A stretch of DNA of 64,000 nt from assembly GCF_028736155.1 (NCBI RefSeq), contig NZ_CP117879.1:3968001-4032000 (forward strand), given 5' to 3'. Both the position numbers and the translations under genes were made by a program. This DNA is from Flavobacterium sp. KACC 22763 (lineage in GTDB: Bacteria; Bacteroidota; Bacteroidia; Flavobacteriales; Flavobacteriaceae). The notes beneath the pieces are model-generated. The model worked only from the letters and a program-made list of their open reading frames with translations, ran no database searches and had not been told where the DNA came from. This document shows positions 34,815 to 43,039 of this stretch, piece after piece. The first letter of the stretch is position 1. Each line of letters begins with the position of its first letter.

Positions 34815-35720
34815 TCATAATCTATTTCCGAAAAATAGCTTTAATTCTTTTTCAATAATATCAAAAAAGGACTTTAAGTTATTATTCTTTGGGGTCAATA
34901 AATACACAAATTCTTCGGGAACATGAAAACTATTCCAAACCAGTTGCAGCTTATTTTCTTTAATATAATTTCTTGCATTGCAATTCCAAGTCGCAGCGAT
35001 TCCTTCATTTTTAGCTAAAAGTCTAAGCATTTCAGATTCTGAAGGAATAATATAGTTTGGAACCATCGAAGGTCTTTTTTTATTAAAAGCGTGTAGCCAA
35101 AATAGTTTTATATGCGGAATTCGGGCATCATGGCTGTACCATTTTTGTGCATTAAGCCATTGCTCTATTTCATTGTAATTATCTGCTTTCAATTTCTGGC
35201 GGAATTCCGTTATGTCCAAAGAGGTTGGAGCAACCAGAATCAATTTAATTTTCCCTACGATTTCATAAGTTGTATCAAAAGTGTCAAATCTTTTTGTGGT
35301 AATTGCAAAGTCTAATTTTTTAGCGTCTACTAAAGCAAAAAGCTCATCGTTTTCTGCAAAAGTAAAATCGATTAAATCAAACTTCGAAATTAAAAGATTT
35401 CCAATGCAGTCAAAAAGATGTTTTGAGACTCCAACAGAAATTAACCGAGTAGCATCTTCCGCCTTTGCACGAAAACCAGTTTCGACACTTTCCAGACGAT
35501 CAAGCGCATCTATTATCAAATTATTCAGTAACTTAGCGTATTCGGTTGGCTCTACCCCTTTTGACTTCCGATTAAATAATTTATTTCCAACGTGCGCTTC
35601 AAGCATTGAAATCTGCTGACTTACGGCAGGCTGACTCATAAACAACTCTTTTGCAGCGATCGAAAAATTACCATTTTTATAAACCGCTTTAAATGTTCTG
35701 TACCATTCTAGATTTACCAT
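34815..35720 (-). CDS. LysR family transcriptional regulator
   Basis: This 301-residue protein has an N-terminal winged helix (about 3-60: EWYRTFKAVYKNGNFSIAAKELFMSQPAVSQQISMLE broken by normal turns) and a LysR-type effector domain (90-300). It is divergent from the DJ-1/PfpI gene with an 86-bp gap, the usual LysR arrangement, so that gene and perhaps the alcohol dehydrogenase after it are the probable targets. No perfect T-N11-A site was picked out with confidence. Confidence 0.92.
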   Translation of the reverse strand: MVNLEWYRTFKAVYKNGNFSIAAKELFMSQPAVSQQISMLEAHVGNKLFNRKSKGVEPTEYAKLLNNLIIDALDRLESVETGFRAKAEDATRLISVGVSKHLFDCIGNLLISKFDLIDFTFAENDELFALVDAKKLDFAITTKRFDTFDTTYEIVGKIKLILVAPTSLDITEFRQKLKADNYNEIEQWLNAQKWYSHDARIPHIKLFWLHAFNKKRPSMVPNYIIPSESEMLRLLAKNEGIAATWNCNARNYIKENKLQLVWNSFHVPEEFVYLLTPKNNNLKSFFDIIEKELKLFFGNRL

Positions 35721-35781
35721 GATATAATTTTATTTATAACAAACATAGTTTATTTTATTTTTACTGATATCACTTTCGGCG

Positions 35782-35789
35782 TAAATTTG
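35782..35789 (+). promoter_or_regulatory. -7 element TAAATTTG for the DJ-1/PfpI gene
   Basis: It fits TAnnTTTG and lies 17 bp before the ATG, inside the gap shared with the LysR gene. Confidence 0.55.
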
Positions 35790-35806
35790 TTCAAAATTTA
35801 ATATTT

Positions 35807-36568
35807 ATGAAGAAAATAACGCTATTCGCAATAACTGCATTTACAGCTGTAAGCATTTCAGCTGAGGCTCAAAAATCAAACAAGAAGAGTATGAAAAAGG
35901 TATTATTTGTTGTTACCAGCAATGATAAACTGGGCAATACAGGAGAAAAAACAGGATTCTGGTCAGAAGAATTTGCTGCACCATATTACGAATTATTAGA
36001 TCAAGGAGTAGAAATTACAATTGTATCTCCGCTTGGAGGTCAGCCACCAATTGATCCTAAAAGCGCTGATCCGGCATCGGCAACTGAAGACACAAAACGT
36101 TTTGATGCTGATAAGGTTTTACAGGAAAAACTAAAAAACACTTTAAAACTTTCGACAGTAAACCAAAAAGATTATGATGCTGTATTTTATCCAGGAGGCC
36201 ACGGTCCGCTTTGGGATTTAGTCCAAGATAGAAGTTCTATCGCTTTAATCGAATCTTTTTACACCCACAATAAACCAGTAGCGTTTGTTTGTCATGCTCC
36301 TGCCGTTTTAAAAAATGTAAAAGTAAACGGCGAATATTTAGTAAAAGGTAAAAAAATAACCGGATTTACAAATGACGAAGAAGAAGCGGTTGGTTTAACA
36401 AAAGTTGTTCCGTTTTTATTGGAAGATGCTCTCGCTTCAAACGGAGGAATTTTTTCTAAAGGACCAAACTGGCAGCCATACGCTGTTGAAGACGGACTTT
36501 TGATTACAGGTCAAAATCCAGCGTCATCAAAACTCGTAGCTGATAAATTGTTACAAAAATTGAATTAA
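35807..36568 (+). CDS. Exported DJ-1/PfpI family protein
   Basis: This 253-residue protein has a signal peptide (MKKITLFAITAFTAVSISAEAQ), so it is periplasmic. The DJ-1/PfpI core has the nucleophile elbow AFVCHAPA (C162, H163) and YPGGHGPLWDL, as in Hsp31-like class I glutamine-amidotransferase-like proteins. Known members are glyoxalases/deglycases or chaperones. A carbonyl-stress role fits the YqhD-like aldehyde reductase gene downstream and the divergent LysR regulator, but this is inferred. Confidence 0.9.
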   Translation: MKKITLFAITAFTAVSISAEAQKSNKKSMKKVLFVVTSNDKLGNTGEKTGFWSEEFAAPYYELLDQGVEITIVSPLGGQPPIDPKSADPASATEDTKRFDADKVLQEKLKNTLKLSTVNQKDYDAVFYPGGHGPLWDLVQDRSSIALIESFYTHNKPVAFVCHAPAVLKNVKVNGEYLVKGKKITGFTNDEEEAVGLTKVVPFLLEDALASNGGIFSKGPNWQPYAVEDGLLITGQNPASSKLVADKLLQKLN

Positions 36569-36570
36569 AA

Positions 36571-36722
36571 GGTACTATCCCGATAGCTATCGGGACTGAG
36601 TTGCTAAGAGACTAAGTTTTCTTTTAGCAACTTAGATTTTTATCAAAAATTAAAATAATAAAATTAACCAGATGCTAAAAAACTTAGAATCTTAGCAGCT
36701 TAGCATCTCAGAAACTCTAAAA
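36571..36722. repeat. CCCGATAGCTATCGGG palindrome and GCTAAG repeats
   Basis: The 16-bp perfect palindrome at 36579-36594 recurs at 53278-53293. After it, GTTGCTAAGAGACTAAG and CTTAGCAGCTTAGCATC units (36600-36710) form degenerate inverted copies. The region separates the PfpI and alcohol dehydrogenase genes. Confidence 0.7.
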
Positions 36723-36724
36723 AC

Positions 36725-37882
36725 ATGCTCAACTTTGAATTATACAATCCGACGAACTTAGTTTTCGGAAAAGGACAAATTGAAAAACTTTCGACTTTAG
36801 TACCAAAAGACGCAAAAATTCTTTTGGCTTACGGTGGCGGAAGTATTTTTAAAAATGGTATTTACGACCAAGTAATCAATAATCTTAAAGGTTTTGAAAT
36901 CGTAGAATTTGGCGGAATAGAACCAAACCCAAGATTTGAAACTTTAATGAAAGCTGTTGATGTGATTAAGGCAGAAAAAATCGATTTTATTTTGGCTGTC
37001 GGTGGTGGATCTGTAATTGACGGCGTGAAATTTATTTCGGGCGCAGTTCATTTTGAAGGAAATCCGATTGACATTCTTCAAAAAAGAATTTTAATTAAAG
37101 AAAATGCTATGCCGTTTGGAACTGTTTTGACACTTCCAGCAACAGGAAGCGAAATGAACTCAGGATATGTAGTAACGATTGAAGCGACTCAGGAAAAATT
37201 ATCTTCTGGCGGAAGTGCTTTGTTTCCAAAATTCTCTATTTGTGACCCAACTGTAATTTCTTCTTTACCAAAAAGACAAATCGAAAATGGCGTTGTAGAT
37301 GCGTACACACACGTTATGGAGCAATATTTAACGTATCCAACCGATGCTTTTCTTCAAGATAGAATTGCTGAAGGAATTTTACAAACATTGATTGAAGTTG
37401 GTCCTGGCGTTGTACAAAACCCAACCGATTATACTTTGGCTTCTAATTTTATGTGGAGCTGTACAATGGCTTTGAACGGATTGATTCAGAAAGGTGTTCC
37501 AAGCGATTGGGCGACTCACATGATTGGTCACGAATTGACAGCACTGTACGAAATTGATCATGCTAGAACTTTGGCGATAATTGGGCCAAGTCTGTACCAT
37601 GTAATGTTTGAAACTAAAAAAGCAAAATTAGCACAATACGGAAGACGAATTTTCAACTTAACAGGTTCTGATGAAGAAGTAGCAAAAGAAGCCATTAACA
37701 AAACCGTTGAATTTTTCCATACAATGGGAATGGACACTAAACTTTCTCAATACACAGAAGACTATTCTAAAACAGCAGATTTTATCGTAAATCGCTTTGA
37801 AGAAAGAGGCTGGAAAGGTTTAGGAGAAAATCAATTAGTGACTTTAGATAAAGTAAAATCAATTGTTGAACTTAGTTACTAA
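36725..37882 (+). CDS. Iron-dependent alcohol dehydrogenase, YqhD-like
   Basis: This 385-residue protein belongs to the group III iron-type alcohol dehydrogenases. The metal ligands D192, H196, H265 and H279 (DAYTHVMEQYL, THMIGHE, EIDHARTLA) match YqhD D194, H198, H267 and H281 with a constant offset. The cofactor loop has AVGGGSVIDGVKF. YqhD reduces reactive aldehydes with NADPH. The downstream gap holds a terminator. Confidence 0.93.
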   Translation: MLNFELYNPTNLVFGKGQIEKLSTLVPKDAKILLAYGGGSIFKNGIYDQVINNLKGFEIVEFGGIEPNPRFETLMKAVDVIKAEKIDFILAVGGGSVIDGVKFISGAVHFEGNPIDILQKRILIKENAMPFGTVLTLPATGSEMNSGYVVTIEATQEKLSSGGSALFPKFSICDPTVISSLPKRQIENGVVDAYTHVMEQYLTYPTDAFLQDRIAEGILQTLIEVGPGVVQNPTDYTLASNFMWSCTMALNGLIQKGVPSDWATHMIGHELTALYEIDHARTLAIIGPSLYHVMFETKKAKLAQYGRRIFNLTGSDEEVAKEAINKTVEFFHTMGMDTKLSQYTEDYSKTADFIVNRFEERGWKGLGENQLVTLDKVKSIVELSY

Positions 37883-37984
37883 AAATAAATTCCAAATTTT
37901 AAAAAATTCCAAATTCCAATACGTCTAAGATTGGAATTTGGAATTTCTTTATTTTAATTTTTAAAATTTTGGAATTTCATAAAA

Positions 37985-38018
37985 AAGGCGTTCTTAACAA
38001 GTTTAGGAACGCCTTTTC
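37985..38018 (+). terminator. Intrinsic terminator after the YqhD-like gene
   Basis: AAGGCGTTC pairs with GAACGCCTT around a 14-nt AT loop, followed by a short T run. Confidence 0.8.
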
Positions 38019-38201
38019 AAAATACTAAAACAAAACTAACTAACTCAATTTTTTTTAAATTCATTAAAATTCTAATTTATAAACTATTATAACGGAAGGT
38101 GATTATTTTTTATTGTATCGCATTTTAAAAAAATATTTTACGCTTAAACTTCTTGAAAGTCATTGCAATTAAAGAGGTTTGCCAAATTTCTTAAAGCAGA
38201 T

Positions 38202-38234
38202 TTTGCTTTATTAGCACATTATTAAGTACTTTTG
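38202..38234 (+). promoter_or_regulatory. gpsA promoter (TTTG-N21-TACTTTTG)
   Basis: -33 TTTG at 38202-38205 and -7 TACTTTTG at 38227-38234 are 21 bp apart; the ATG is 18 bp on. Confidence 0.65.
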
Positions 38235-38252
38235 TTTCAAATTAATAAAATA

Positions 38253-39248
38253 ATGAGCGAAAAGTTAAAATTTGCAGTAATTGGAGGAGGAAGTTGGGCA
38301 ACGGCAATTGCCAAAATGTTATGTGTGAATCTTTCAGAAATTGCGTGGTATATGCGTAATGAATCTGCAATTGAACATCTTCAGAAATACAAACACAATC
38401 CGAACTATTTAAGTTCTGTTGAATTTGACACCAACAAACTTAAACTGACAAGCAATATAAACGAAGCAATAGAATATGCAGATTACATCATTTTTGCTAT
38501 TCCTTCAGCTTTCTTAGATGCCGAATTAAAAAACATGACGGTTTCTTTATCAGATAAAATTATTTTTTCTGCTATTAAAGGTATCGTTCCAAAAACGAGC
38601 TTAATTGTCGGCGAACATTTCCATATTCAATACGACATTCCATATTACAACATTGGAGTTATTACAGGACCTTGTCACGCAGAGGAAGTTGCTTTAGAAA
38701 GACTTTCTTACCTAACAATTGCATGTGGTGATCCAGAAAAAGCTTGTACTGTAGCAAAAACTCTTTCAGGAAATTATATCAAAGCCAAAATTTCAGACGA
38801 CATTATCGGAACTGAATATGCCGCAATGCTAAAAAACATTTATTCAATCGCAGCCGGAATTGCACATGGTCTAGGTTATGGAGACAACTTCCAGTCGGTT
38901 TTAATGAGTAACGCGATTCGCGAAATGAAGAAGTTCATTAGAAAAGTGCATAAAATGAAACGTAACATCAACGATTCGGCTTATTTGGGCGATTTGTTGG
39001 TTACAGGATATTCTGTTTTCTCTAGAAATAGAATGTTCGGAAATATGATCGGAAAAGGATATACTGTAAAAAGTGCCATGATGGAAATGAGCATGGTTGC
39101 TGAAGGTTACTATGCAACAAAAAGTGCTTATAAACTAAATCAAGGTTACGGAGCAAAAACGCCAATTATAGACGCTGTTTACGCTGTTTTATATGAAGGA
39201 AAAGACGCTAAAACAGTTTTCAAGAAATTGACTGAGTCTTTAGATTAA
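38253..39248 (+). CDS. gpsA: Glycerol-3-phosphate dehydrogenase [NAD(P)+]
   Basis: This 331-residue enzyme reduces dihydroxyacetone phosphate to glycerol-3-phosphate for lipid synthesis. It shows the cofactor-binding VIGGGSWATAIAKML, the IKGI loop, GPCHAEEVA, the catalytic Lys in AAMLKNIYSIAAGIAHGLGYGDN interrupted normally, and YLGDLLVTGYSVFSRNRMFG. The ATG at 38253 lies 18 bp after a consensus -7 box; the in-frame extension upstream would overlap that promoter. Confidence 0.97.
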   Translation: MSEKLKFAVIGGGSWATAIAKMLCVNLSEIAWYMRNESAIEHLQKYKHNPNYLSSVEFDTNKLKLTSNINEAIEYADYIIFAIPSAFLDAELKNMTVSLSDKIIFSAIKGIVPKTSLIVGEHFHIQYDIPYYNIGVITGPCHAEEVALERLSYLTIACGDPEKACTVAKTLSGNYIKAKISDDIIGTEYAAMLKNIYSIAAGIAHGLGYGDNFQSVLMSNAIREMKKFIRKVHKMKRNINDSAYLGDLLVTGYSVFSRNRMFGNMIGKGYTVKSAMMEMSMVAEGYYATKSAYKLNQGYGAKTPIIDAVYAVLYEGKDAKTVFKKLTESLD

Positions 39249-39422
39249 GTAGCCAGTGGTCAGGTATTTAGTGTTCAGTCTCAGTATTCAGTTTTAATAA
39301 AAACAAAAAGTCCGAAAAAATATATTTTTTCGGACTTTTTGTTTTTTTAATATTTTCAGGTTCCAAATGTAAGCTGAATACTGAGACTGCGACTGAACAC
39401 TAAATACCTGACCACTGAATAC
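39248..39422. repeat. Nested inverted repeat with a central terminator
   Basis: The left arm (39249-39290, GTGGTCAGGTATTTAGTG, then TTCAGTCTCAGTATTCAG) is nearly the reverse complement of the right arm (39370-39420, CTGAATACTGAGACTG, then AACACTAAATACCTGACC). The terminator stem sits between them. Related words recur at 41562-41650, 40985-41015 and near 25035. Confidence 0.8.
39305..39341. terminator. Bidirectional terminator between gpsA and a convergent gene
   Basis: AAAAAGTCCGAAAAAATA pairs with TATTTTTTCGGACTTTTT; Ts follow in one direction and the opposite strand is also T-rich. Confidence 0.9.
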
Positions 39423-39829
39423 TATTTCACCATAATCCCTTCAACAAACAAAATCGGCACCTCTTCCGTATTATTTTCGTCAAGCGAATTGGCTTTAAAA
39501 ATAAACTTCTTATCGTACAAAGTATTTCCGATGAAGAAAGTCACCATAAACTCATTATTAAGCGCTAAAAGGCTTTTTTCTACCAATTCTATCTTAACGA
39601 CAGAAACAGAAGGAACCTCAACAAACGCATGACGCAGAATGGAAGTTTTTTTCATTTCTCCATCAATAGTTCCAAATGCTTTTGAAACTACCATTACGCT
39701 ATCTAAGTTAAAATCACTATCATTAACCAAATAAGCATACCACACTTTTTCCATAAAATCGTCGCTCCATTCCTGCACAGCAGCAAGAAATACGTTTTCA
39801 ACTTCTGGAATAATTATATCTTTTTTCAT
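39422..39829 (-). CDS. Conserved hypothetical protein next to pheS
   Basis: This 135-residue soluble protein is not recognised as a named family. It starts MKKDIIIPEVENVFLAAVQEWSDDF and alternates beta strands with charged loops (VMVVSKAFG, FVEVPSVSVVKIELVEKSLLALNNEFMVTFFIG). The ATG at 39829 is preferred because upstream codons translate an inverted repeat. It lies downstream of pheS on the same strand and may share its transcript. Confidence 0.6.
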   Translation of the reverse strand: MKKDIIIPEVENVFLAAVQEWSDDFMEKVWYAYLVNDSDFNLDSVMVVSKAFGTIDGEMKKTSILRHAFVEVPSVSVVKIELVEKSLLALNNEFMVTFFIGNTLYDKKFIFKANSLDENNTEEVPILFVEGIMVK

Positions 39830-39845
39830 ATGAGTCAAAAGTTTT

Positions 39846-39905
39846 AAAGTCGAAAGTCGAAAGTCAAAAGCCATCACTCTGAGACTTTTGACTTTCGACT
39901 TTACA
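39846..39905. repeat. GTCGAAAGTC inverted repeat between pheS and the hypothetical gene
   Basis: AAAGTCGAAAGTCAAAAG (39853-39870) is a perfect 18-bp inverse of CTTTTGACTTTCGACTTT (39885-39902), separated by 14 nt. An extra AAAGTCG copy sits to the left. Confidence 0.8.
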
Positions 39906-39920
39906 ACTTTATGACTTAAA

Positions 39921-40940
39921 TTAAATATTTGCTTTAAACTGCTCTAAGAAACGAACATCATTTTCGTAGAACATACGAATATCTCCAATTTGGTATAAAA
40001 GCATCGCAATACGCTCTACTCCCATTCCGAAAGCAAAACCATTGTATTCATCTGGATTGATATCACAGTTTTTCAAAACGTTTGGATCAACCATTCCGCA
40101 ACCTCCAATTTCTAACCAACCCGTTCCTTTTGTGATACGGTAATCAGTTTCTGTTTTTAGTCCCCAATAAATATCAATTTCGGCACTTGGCTCTGTAAAT
40201 GGGAAATATGACGGACGAAGACGAATCTTAGATTTTCCGAACATTTCTTTTGTGAAATAAAGCAATGTTTGTTTCAAATCAGCAAAAGACACATCTTTGT
40301 CAATGTATAATCCTTCCACTTGATGGAAAATACAGTGCGAACGAGATGAAATAGCTTCATTACGGAAAACGCGTCCTGGAGAAATCGTACGAATTGGCGG
40401 TTTATGATTTTCCATATAACGCACCTGAACAGATGATGTATGCGTACGCAACAACACATCAGGATTGGTCTGAATGAAAAACGTATCTTGCATATCACGC
40501 GCTGGGTGATATTCTGGTAAGTTCAATGCTGTAAAGTTATGCCAGTCGTCTTCAATTTCTGGTCCTTCAGAAACGTTGAATCCGATATTAGCAAAAATAT
40601 CTATAATCTGATTTTTAACGATAGAAATTGGGTGGCGCGAACCAATAATCACTGGTTCTGCAGCACGTGTTAAATCTCCAAAAATTCCTTTAGACTCTTC
40701 TTTGCTTTCAAGCTCTTCCTGAATAACTCTTACTTTTTCTTCAGCAACAGCTTTTAAAGTATTAATTACTTGTCCAAAATCCTTTTTCTGGTCGTTTGGA
40801 ATATTTTTAAATTCAGTAAAAAGTTCTTTCAGCAAACCTTTACTTCCTAAATATTTAATACGGAATTGTTCTAACGATTCTTTATTCTTCTCATTAAAGG
40901 CTTTAGCTTCCTCTATGTGCTGTTTTATCTTATCTATCAT
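39921..40940 (-). CDS. pheS: Phenylalanine--tRNA ligase alpha subunit
   Basis: This 339-residue catalytic subunit charges tRNA-Phe. It has the N-terminal coiled-coil (about 1-90), class II motif 2 (GRVFRNEAISSRSHCIFHQVEGLYID) and motif 3 (YNGFAFGMGVERIAMLLYQIGDIR). Length is standard. The beta subunit gene is not in the window, as is usual in Flavobacteria. A -7 box TAAATTTG lies just upstream on the minus strand. Confidence 0.98.
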   Translation of the reverse strand: MIDKIKQHIEEAKAFNEKNKESLEQFRIKYLGSKGLLKELFTEFKNIPNDQKKDFGQVINTLKAVAEEKVRVIQEELESKEESKGIFGDLTRAAEPVIIGSRHPISIVKNQIIDIFANIGFNVSEGPEIEDDWHNFTALNLPEYHPARDMQDTFFIQTNPDVLLRTHTSSVQVRYMENHKPPIRTISPGRVFRNEAISSRSHCIFHQVEGLYIDKDVSFADLKQTLLYFTKEMFGKSKIRLRPSYFPFTEPSAEIDIYWGLKTETDYRITKGTGWLEIGGCGMVDPNVLKNCDINPDEYNGFAFGMGVERIAMLLYQIGDIRMFYENDVRFLEQFKANI

Positions 40941-40962
40941 TTTCCTTCGATAATTGAGAGTA

Positions 40963-40970
40963 CAAATTTA
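40963..40970 (-). promoter_or_regulatory. -7 element TAAATTTG of pheS
   Basis: On the minus strand it fits TAnnTTTG and lies 22 bp before the ATG. Confidence 0.5.
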
Positions 40971-41024
40971 GTGTTTTTAGTTGAAACTGTGCGGTCACAG
41001 TCGCAGTTTTCGGTTTTCTGTAAA

Positions 41025-41552
41025 TTATTTTATCAGATTTAACTTTTCTTCAATTTGTTTAATCTTTACATGCCAATAATCTAAACCTTCCTGATTGGTT
41101 ACGGTTTCCTTTCTAAAATTCGAAGAAATACGATTTAATTCATGCCAGTTTTTATTTGAATCCCGTTCTTTTTCTTGTTTTGTAGCAGGTTCAATTCTGG
41201 TGCGCCAAAAATCCATATTTTTAAAATAGGTTTTTTTTATGCCTTCAAAATACTCTACTAATTTTTCTTTTGAATTCGGAATATAACCGGGCCCGCTGCA
41301 TCCGCAAGAGTGAAATGTAAGACCAACAGAAAACAAACTTTTAATATGTTCCCACATTTTGACATCGTCTTTTTTAGGCGATTCGAAATCCAGTCCCATA
41401 TTGGCCATAAATTCACCACATTGCGGACATTTGGCTTCAAAAACCGATGCTTCTCCTTTTTTTATATCAACCATCAATCTTCTTTTAAATGTTTTTCGAC
41501 AATTAAAACAAGCATAATGAGGTTTATAAGATGTCATGGCGTATCTGCACAT
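41025..41552 (-). CDS. Zinc-ribbon-like conserved hypothetical protein
   Basis: This 175-residue protein has two CxxC knuckles, C15-FN-C18 and C42-PQ-C45, which look like a zinc ribbon, then a Cys-rich FHSCGCSGPGYIPN segment and a charged helical C-terminus. The start MCRYAMTSYKPHYACFNCRKTFKRR is kept because it begins directly after the intergenic repeat. Function unknown; a nucleic-acid or ribosome-related role is only suggested by the ribbon. Confidence 0.65.
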   Translation of the reverse strand: MCRYAMTSYKPHYACFNCRKTFKRRLMVDIKKGEASVFEAKCPQCGEFMANMGLDFESPKKDDVKMWEHIKSLFSVGLTFHSCGCSGPGYIPNSKEKLVEYFEGIKKTYFKNMDFWRTRIEPATKQEKERDSNKNWHELNRISSNFRKETVTNQEGLDYWHVKIKQIEEKLNLIK

Positions 41553-41658
41553 TTTTTCAGTAGTCAGTGATCAGGTTATTAGTGTTCAGTTTCCGCTTAC
41601 TTAGTCACAGTTTACAACACTGAACACTAGGCAACTGAAGACTGAACACTAAAAAAAT
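41553..41658. repeat. CAGTGTTCAGTGATCAGG-type repeat
   Basis: CAGTAGTCAGTGATCAGG, ATTAGTGTTCAGTTTCCG and AACACTGAACACTAGGC and ACTGAAGACTGAACACTA units alternate in direct and inverted order. They belong to the same family as the 39248-39422 element. Confidence 0.7.
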
Positions 41659-42015
41659 CTATTCAATAAGTTTCCTTTCCAAAAAATAACTCACAATCGC
41701 TTCTTTCATTAAAACCGATTGTTCACCTGCTTTTAACGGTGGCAAATTTTCTTTTACTTTGTAATGAGGCCAGCCTTCATCGTCGAAATATTCGAATTCG
41801 TAAAAACCGTATGGCTCCAGCAATCGACAGATTGCAATGTGCATTAAATTCAGTTTTTCGTCTTTCTTGTATTCACGGTGCACTTTTCCGTATTCCTGAA
41901 CTCCGATTAGGTAAATTATAGCATCCAAATCTAAATCTTCGCCTTGCGAAAATTGATTGGAAAGTATATCAACGAGCTTTTCCCATCGCTCTTTTAATTG
42001 TGTATCTCTAGACAT
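41659..42015 (-). CDS. Conserved hypothetical protein
   Basis: This 118-residue acidic, helical protein has no signal peptide or membrane segment. Visible segments are WEKLVDILSNQFSQGEDLDLDAIIYLIGVQEYGK and YGFYEFEYFDDEGWPHYKVKENLPPL. Family not recognised. It is minus-strand and divergent from cvpA. Confidence 0.62.
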   Translation of the reverse strand: MSRDTQLKERWEKLVDILSNQFSQGEDLDLDAIIYLIGVQEYGKVHREYKKDEKLNLMHIAICRLLEPYGFYEFEYFDDEGWPHYKVKENLPPLKAGEQSVLMKEAIVSYFLERKLIE

Positions 42016-42206
42016 TTAATTTATGTTTTTTGATTGTAGATTTTAGATTGCTGATTAAAAATCAATTCTGAGGGGGCAGAATCGCAATCTATATTCTAAA
42101 TTTTGATTTGCAAAGATACAGAGTTCGAACTCAATGTGCCTAAAAAAAAATGAACCCATAAAATTACAGCTGTTGTAAAACCTACGAACCTTTGTCTCTC
42201 TGCACC

Positions 42207-42235
42207 TTTGAACCTTAAAAAAAGATATATCTTTG
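42207..42235 (+). promoter_or_regulatory. cvpA promoter (TTTG-N17-TATCTTTG)
   Basis: -33 TTTG at 42207-42210 and -7 TATCTTTG at 42228-42235 fit the Bacteroidota consensus; the ATG is 25 bp on. Confidence 0.65.
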
Positions 42236-42260
42236 CGCCTTTATTAAACACCCGTAAAAA

Positions 42261-42806
42261 ATGAGTTTTTTTGATATTATTGTAGCCGCGCTTTTAGGAT
42301 ACAGTTTGTATAAAGGCATTAAAAATGGACTTTTTGTAGAAGTTGCCTCTTTTATTTCCTTGTTGTTAGGAATTTATCTTGCCATTAAATTTTCATCTTT
42401 AATGACAGGATGGATTTCAAAACATGTTTCTTGGAATCCGACCAATATTCAAATTACGGCTTTTATCCTGACTTTTATTTTAGTTGTCATTGGCGTTTAT
42501 TTCTTGGCAAAAATTTTAACTGGAATTGCCGATTTTGCCATGCTTGGCTGGATGAATAAACTCGGTGGTGGATTTTTCAGGATTTTAAAAACGATTTTAA
42601 TACTGAGTATTTTTATTGCTTTGTTTGAGAAAATCAATTTCAATAATACATTCGCCAAAAAGGAAACTTTAGACAGTTATATTTTTTATAATCCGGTGAA
42701 AAAAGTGGCTGCTTTTGTATACCCATCGATTGAAAAATGGTACGAAACGTTTAAAAAGGAACATTCTGAGAAACCAGAAGAAGAAAAAGAACAGACAGAA
42801 AAATAA
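42261..42806 (+). CDS. CvpA family membrane protein
   Basis: This 181-residue inner-membrane protein has four hydrophobic segments (about 5-20, 28-46, 63-86 and 100-121) and the CvpA-like start FFDIIVAALLGYSLYKGIKNGLFVEVASF. The C-terminus is charged (KKEHSEKPEEEKEQTEK). The E. coli relative is needed for colicin V production and has a role in envelope homeostasis. It has its own promoter and terminator. Confidence 0.88.
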   Translation: MSFFDIIVAALLGYSLYKGIKNGLFVEVASFISLLLGIYLAIKFSSLMTGWISKHVSWNPTNIQITAFILTFILVVIGVYFLAKILTGIADFAMLGWMNKLGGGFFRILKTILILSIFIALFEKINFNNTFAKKETLDSYIFYNPVKKVAAFVYPSIEKWYETFKKEHSEKPEEEKEQTEK

Positions 42807-42831
42807 TATTTTGGTCGTTCAAAATTGAATT

Positions 42832-42866
42832 AAACCCGACAGGTTTTTGAAACTTGTCGGGTTTGT
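42832..42866 (+). terminator. Intrinsic terminator after cvpA
   Basis: AAACCCGACAGGTTT pairs with AAACTTGTCGGGTTT (one mismatch) and is followed by GTTTTTT. The arms resemble the CCTAACAGGTTTT palindromes at 45.45-45.55 kb. Confidence 0.82.
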
Positions 42867-42877
42867 TTTTTGAATTG

Positions 42878-42998
42878 CCTCCAGCTTTAGCTGGGGGATA
42901 TATTTGAACTATTAAGAAAGGGCTTTAGCCAAACAGCGATTGTTTGGCTAAAGCCCTTTCCTTATTCCTTTATTTTCATCCAGCTAAAGCTGGACGCA
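42878..42998. repeat. Nested CCAGCTTTAGCTGG / AAAGGGCTTTAGCC element
   Basis: Inner arms at 42916-42935 and 42941-42960 are perfect 20-bp inverses around a 5-nt loop. Outer arms CCAGCTTTAGCTGG (from 42881) and CCAGCTAAAGCTGG (ending near 42994) are related by inversion. The region separates cvpA from the end of the polysaccharide locus. Confidence 0.82.
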
Positions 42999-43039
42999 AA
43001 TCATTTCTAAAATTTGAATATGCTGTTAGGCTTCTATAT

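Larger units (their letters stand above)
37883..38252. other. 370-bp intergenic region with inverted repeat, terminator and gpsA promoter
   Basis: AAATTCCAA...AATTCCAAATTCCAAT (37888-37920) pairs with ATTGGAATTTGGAATT and TTTTGGAATTT (37933-37979). A terminator follows at 37985-38018, then about 180 bp of AT-rich sequence without a gene, then the promoter listed separately. Confidence 0.7.
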
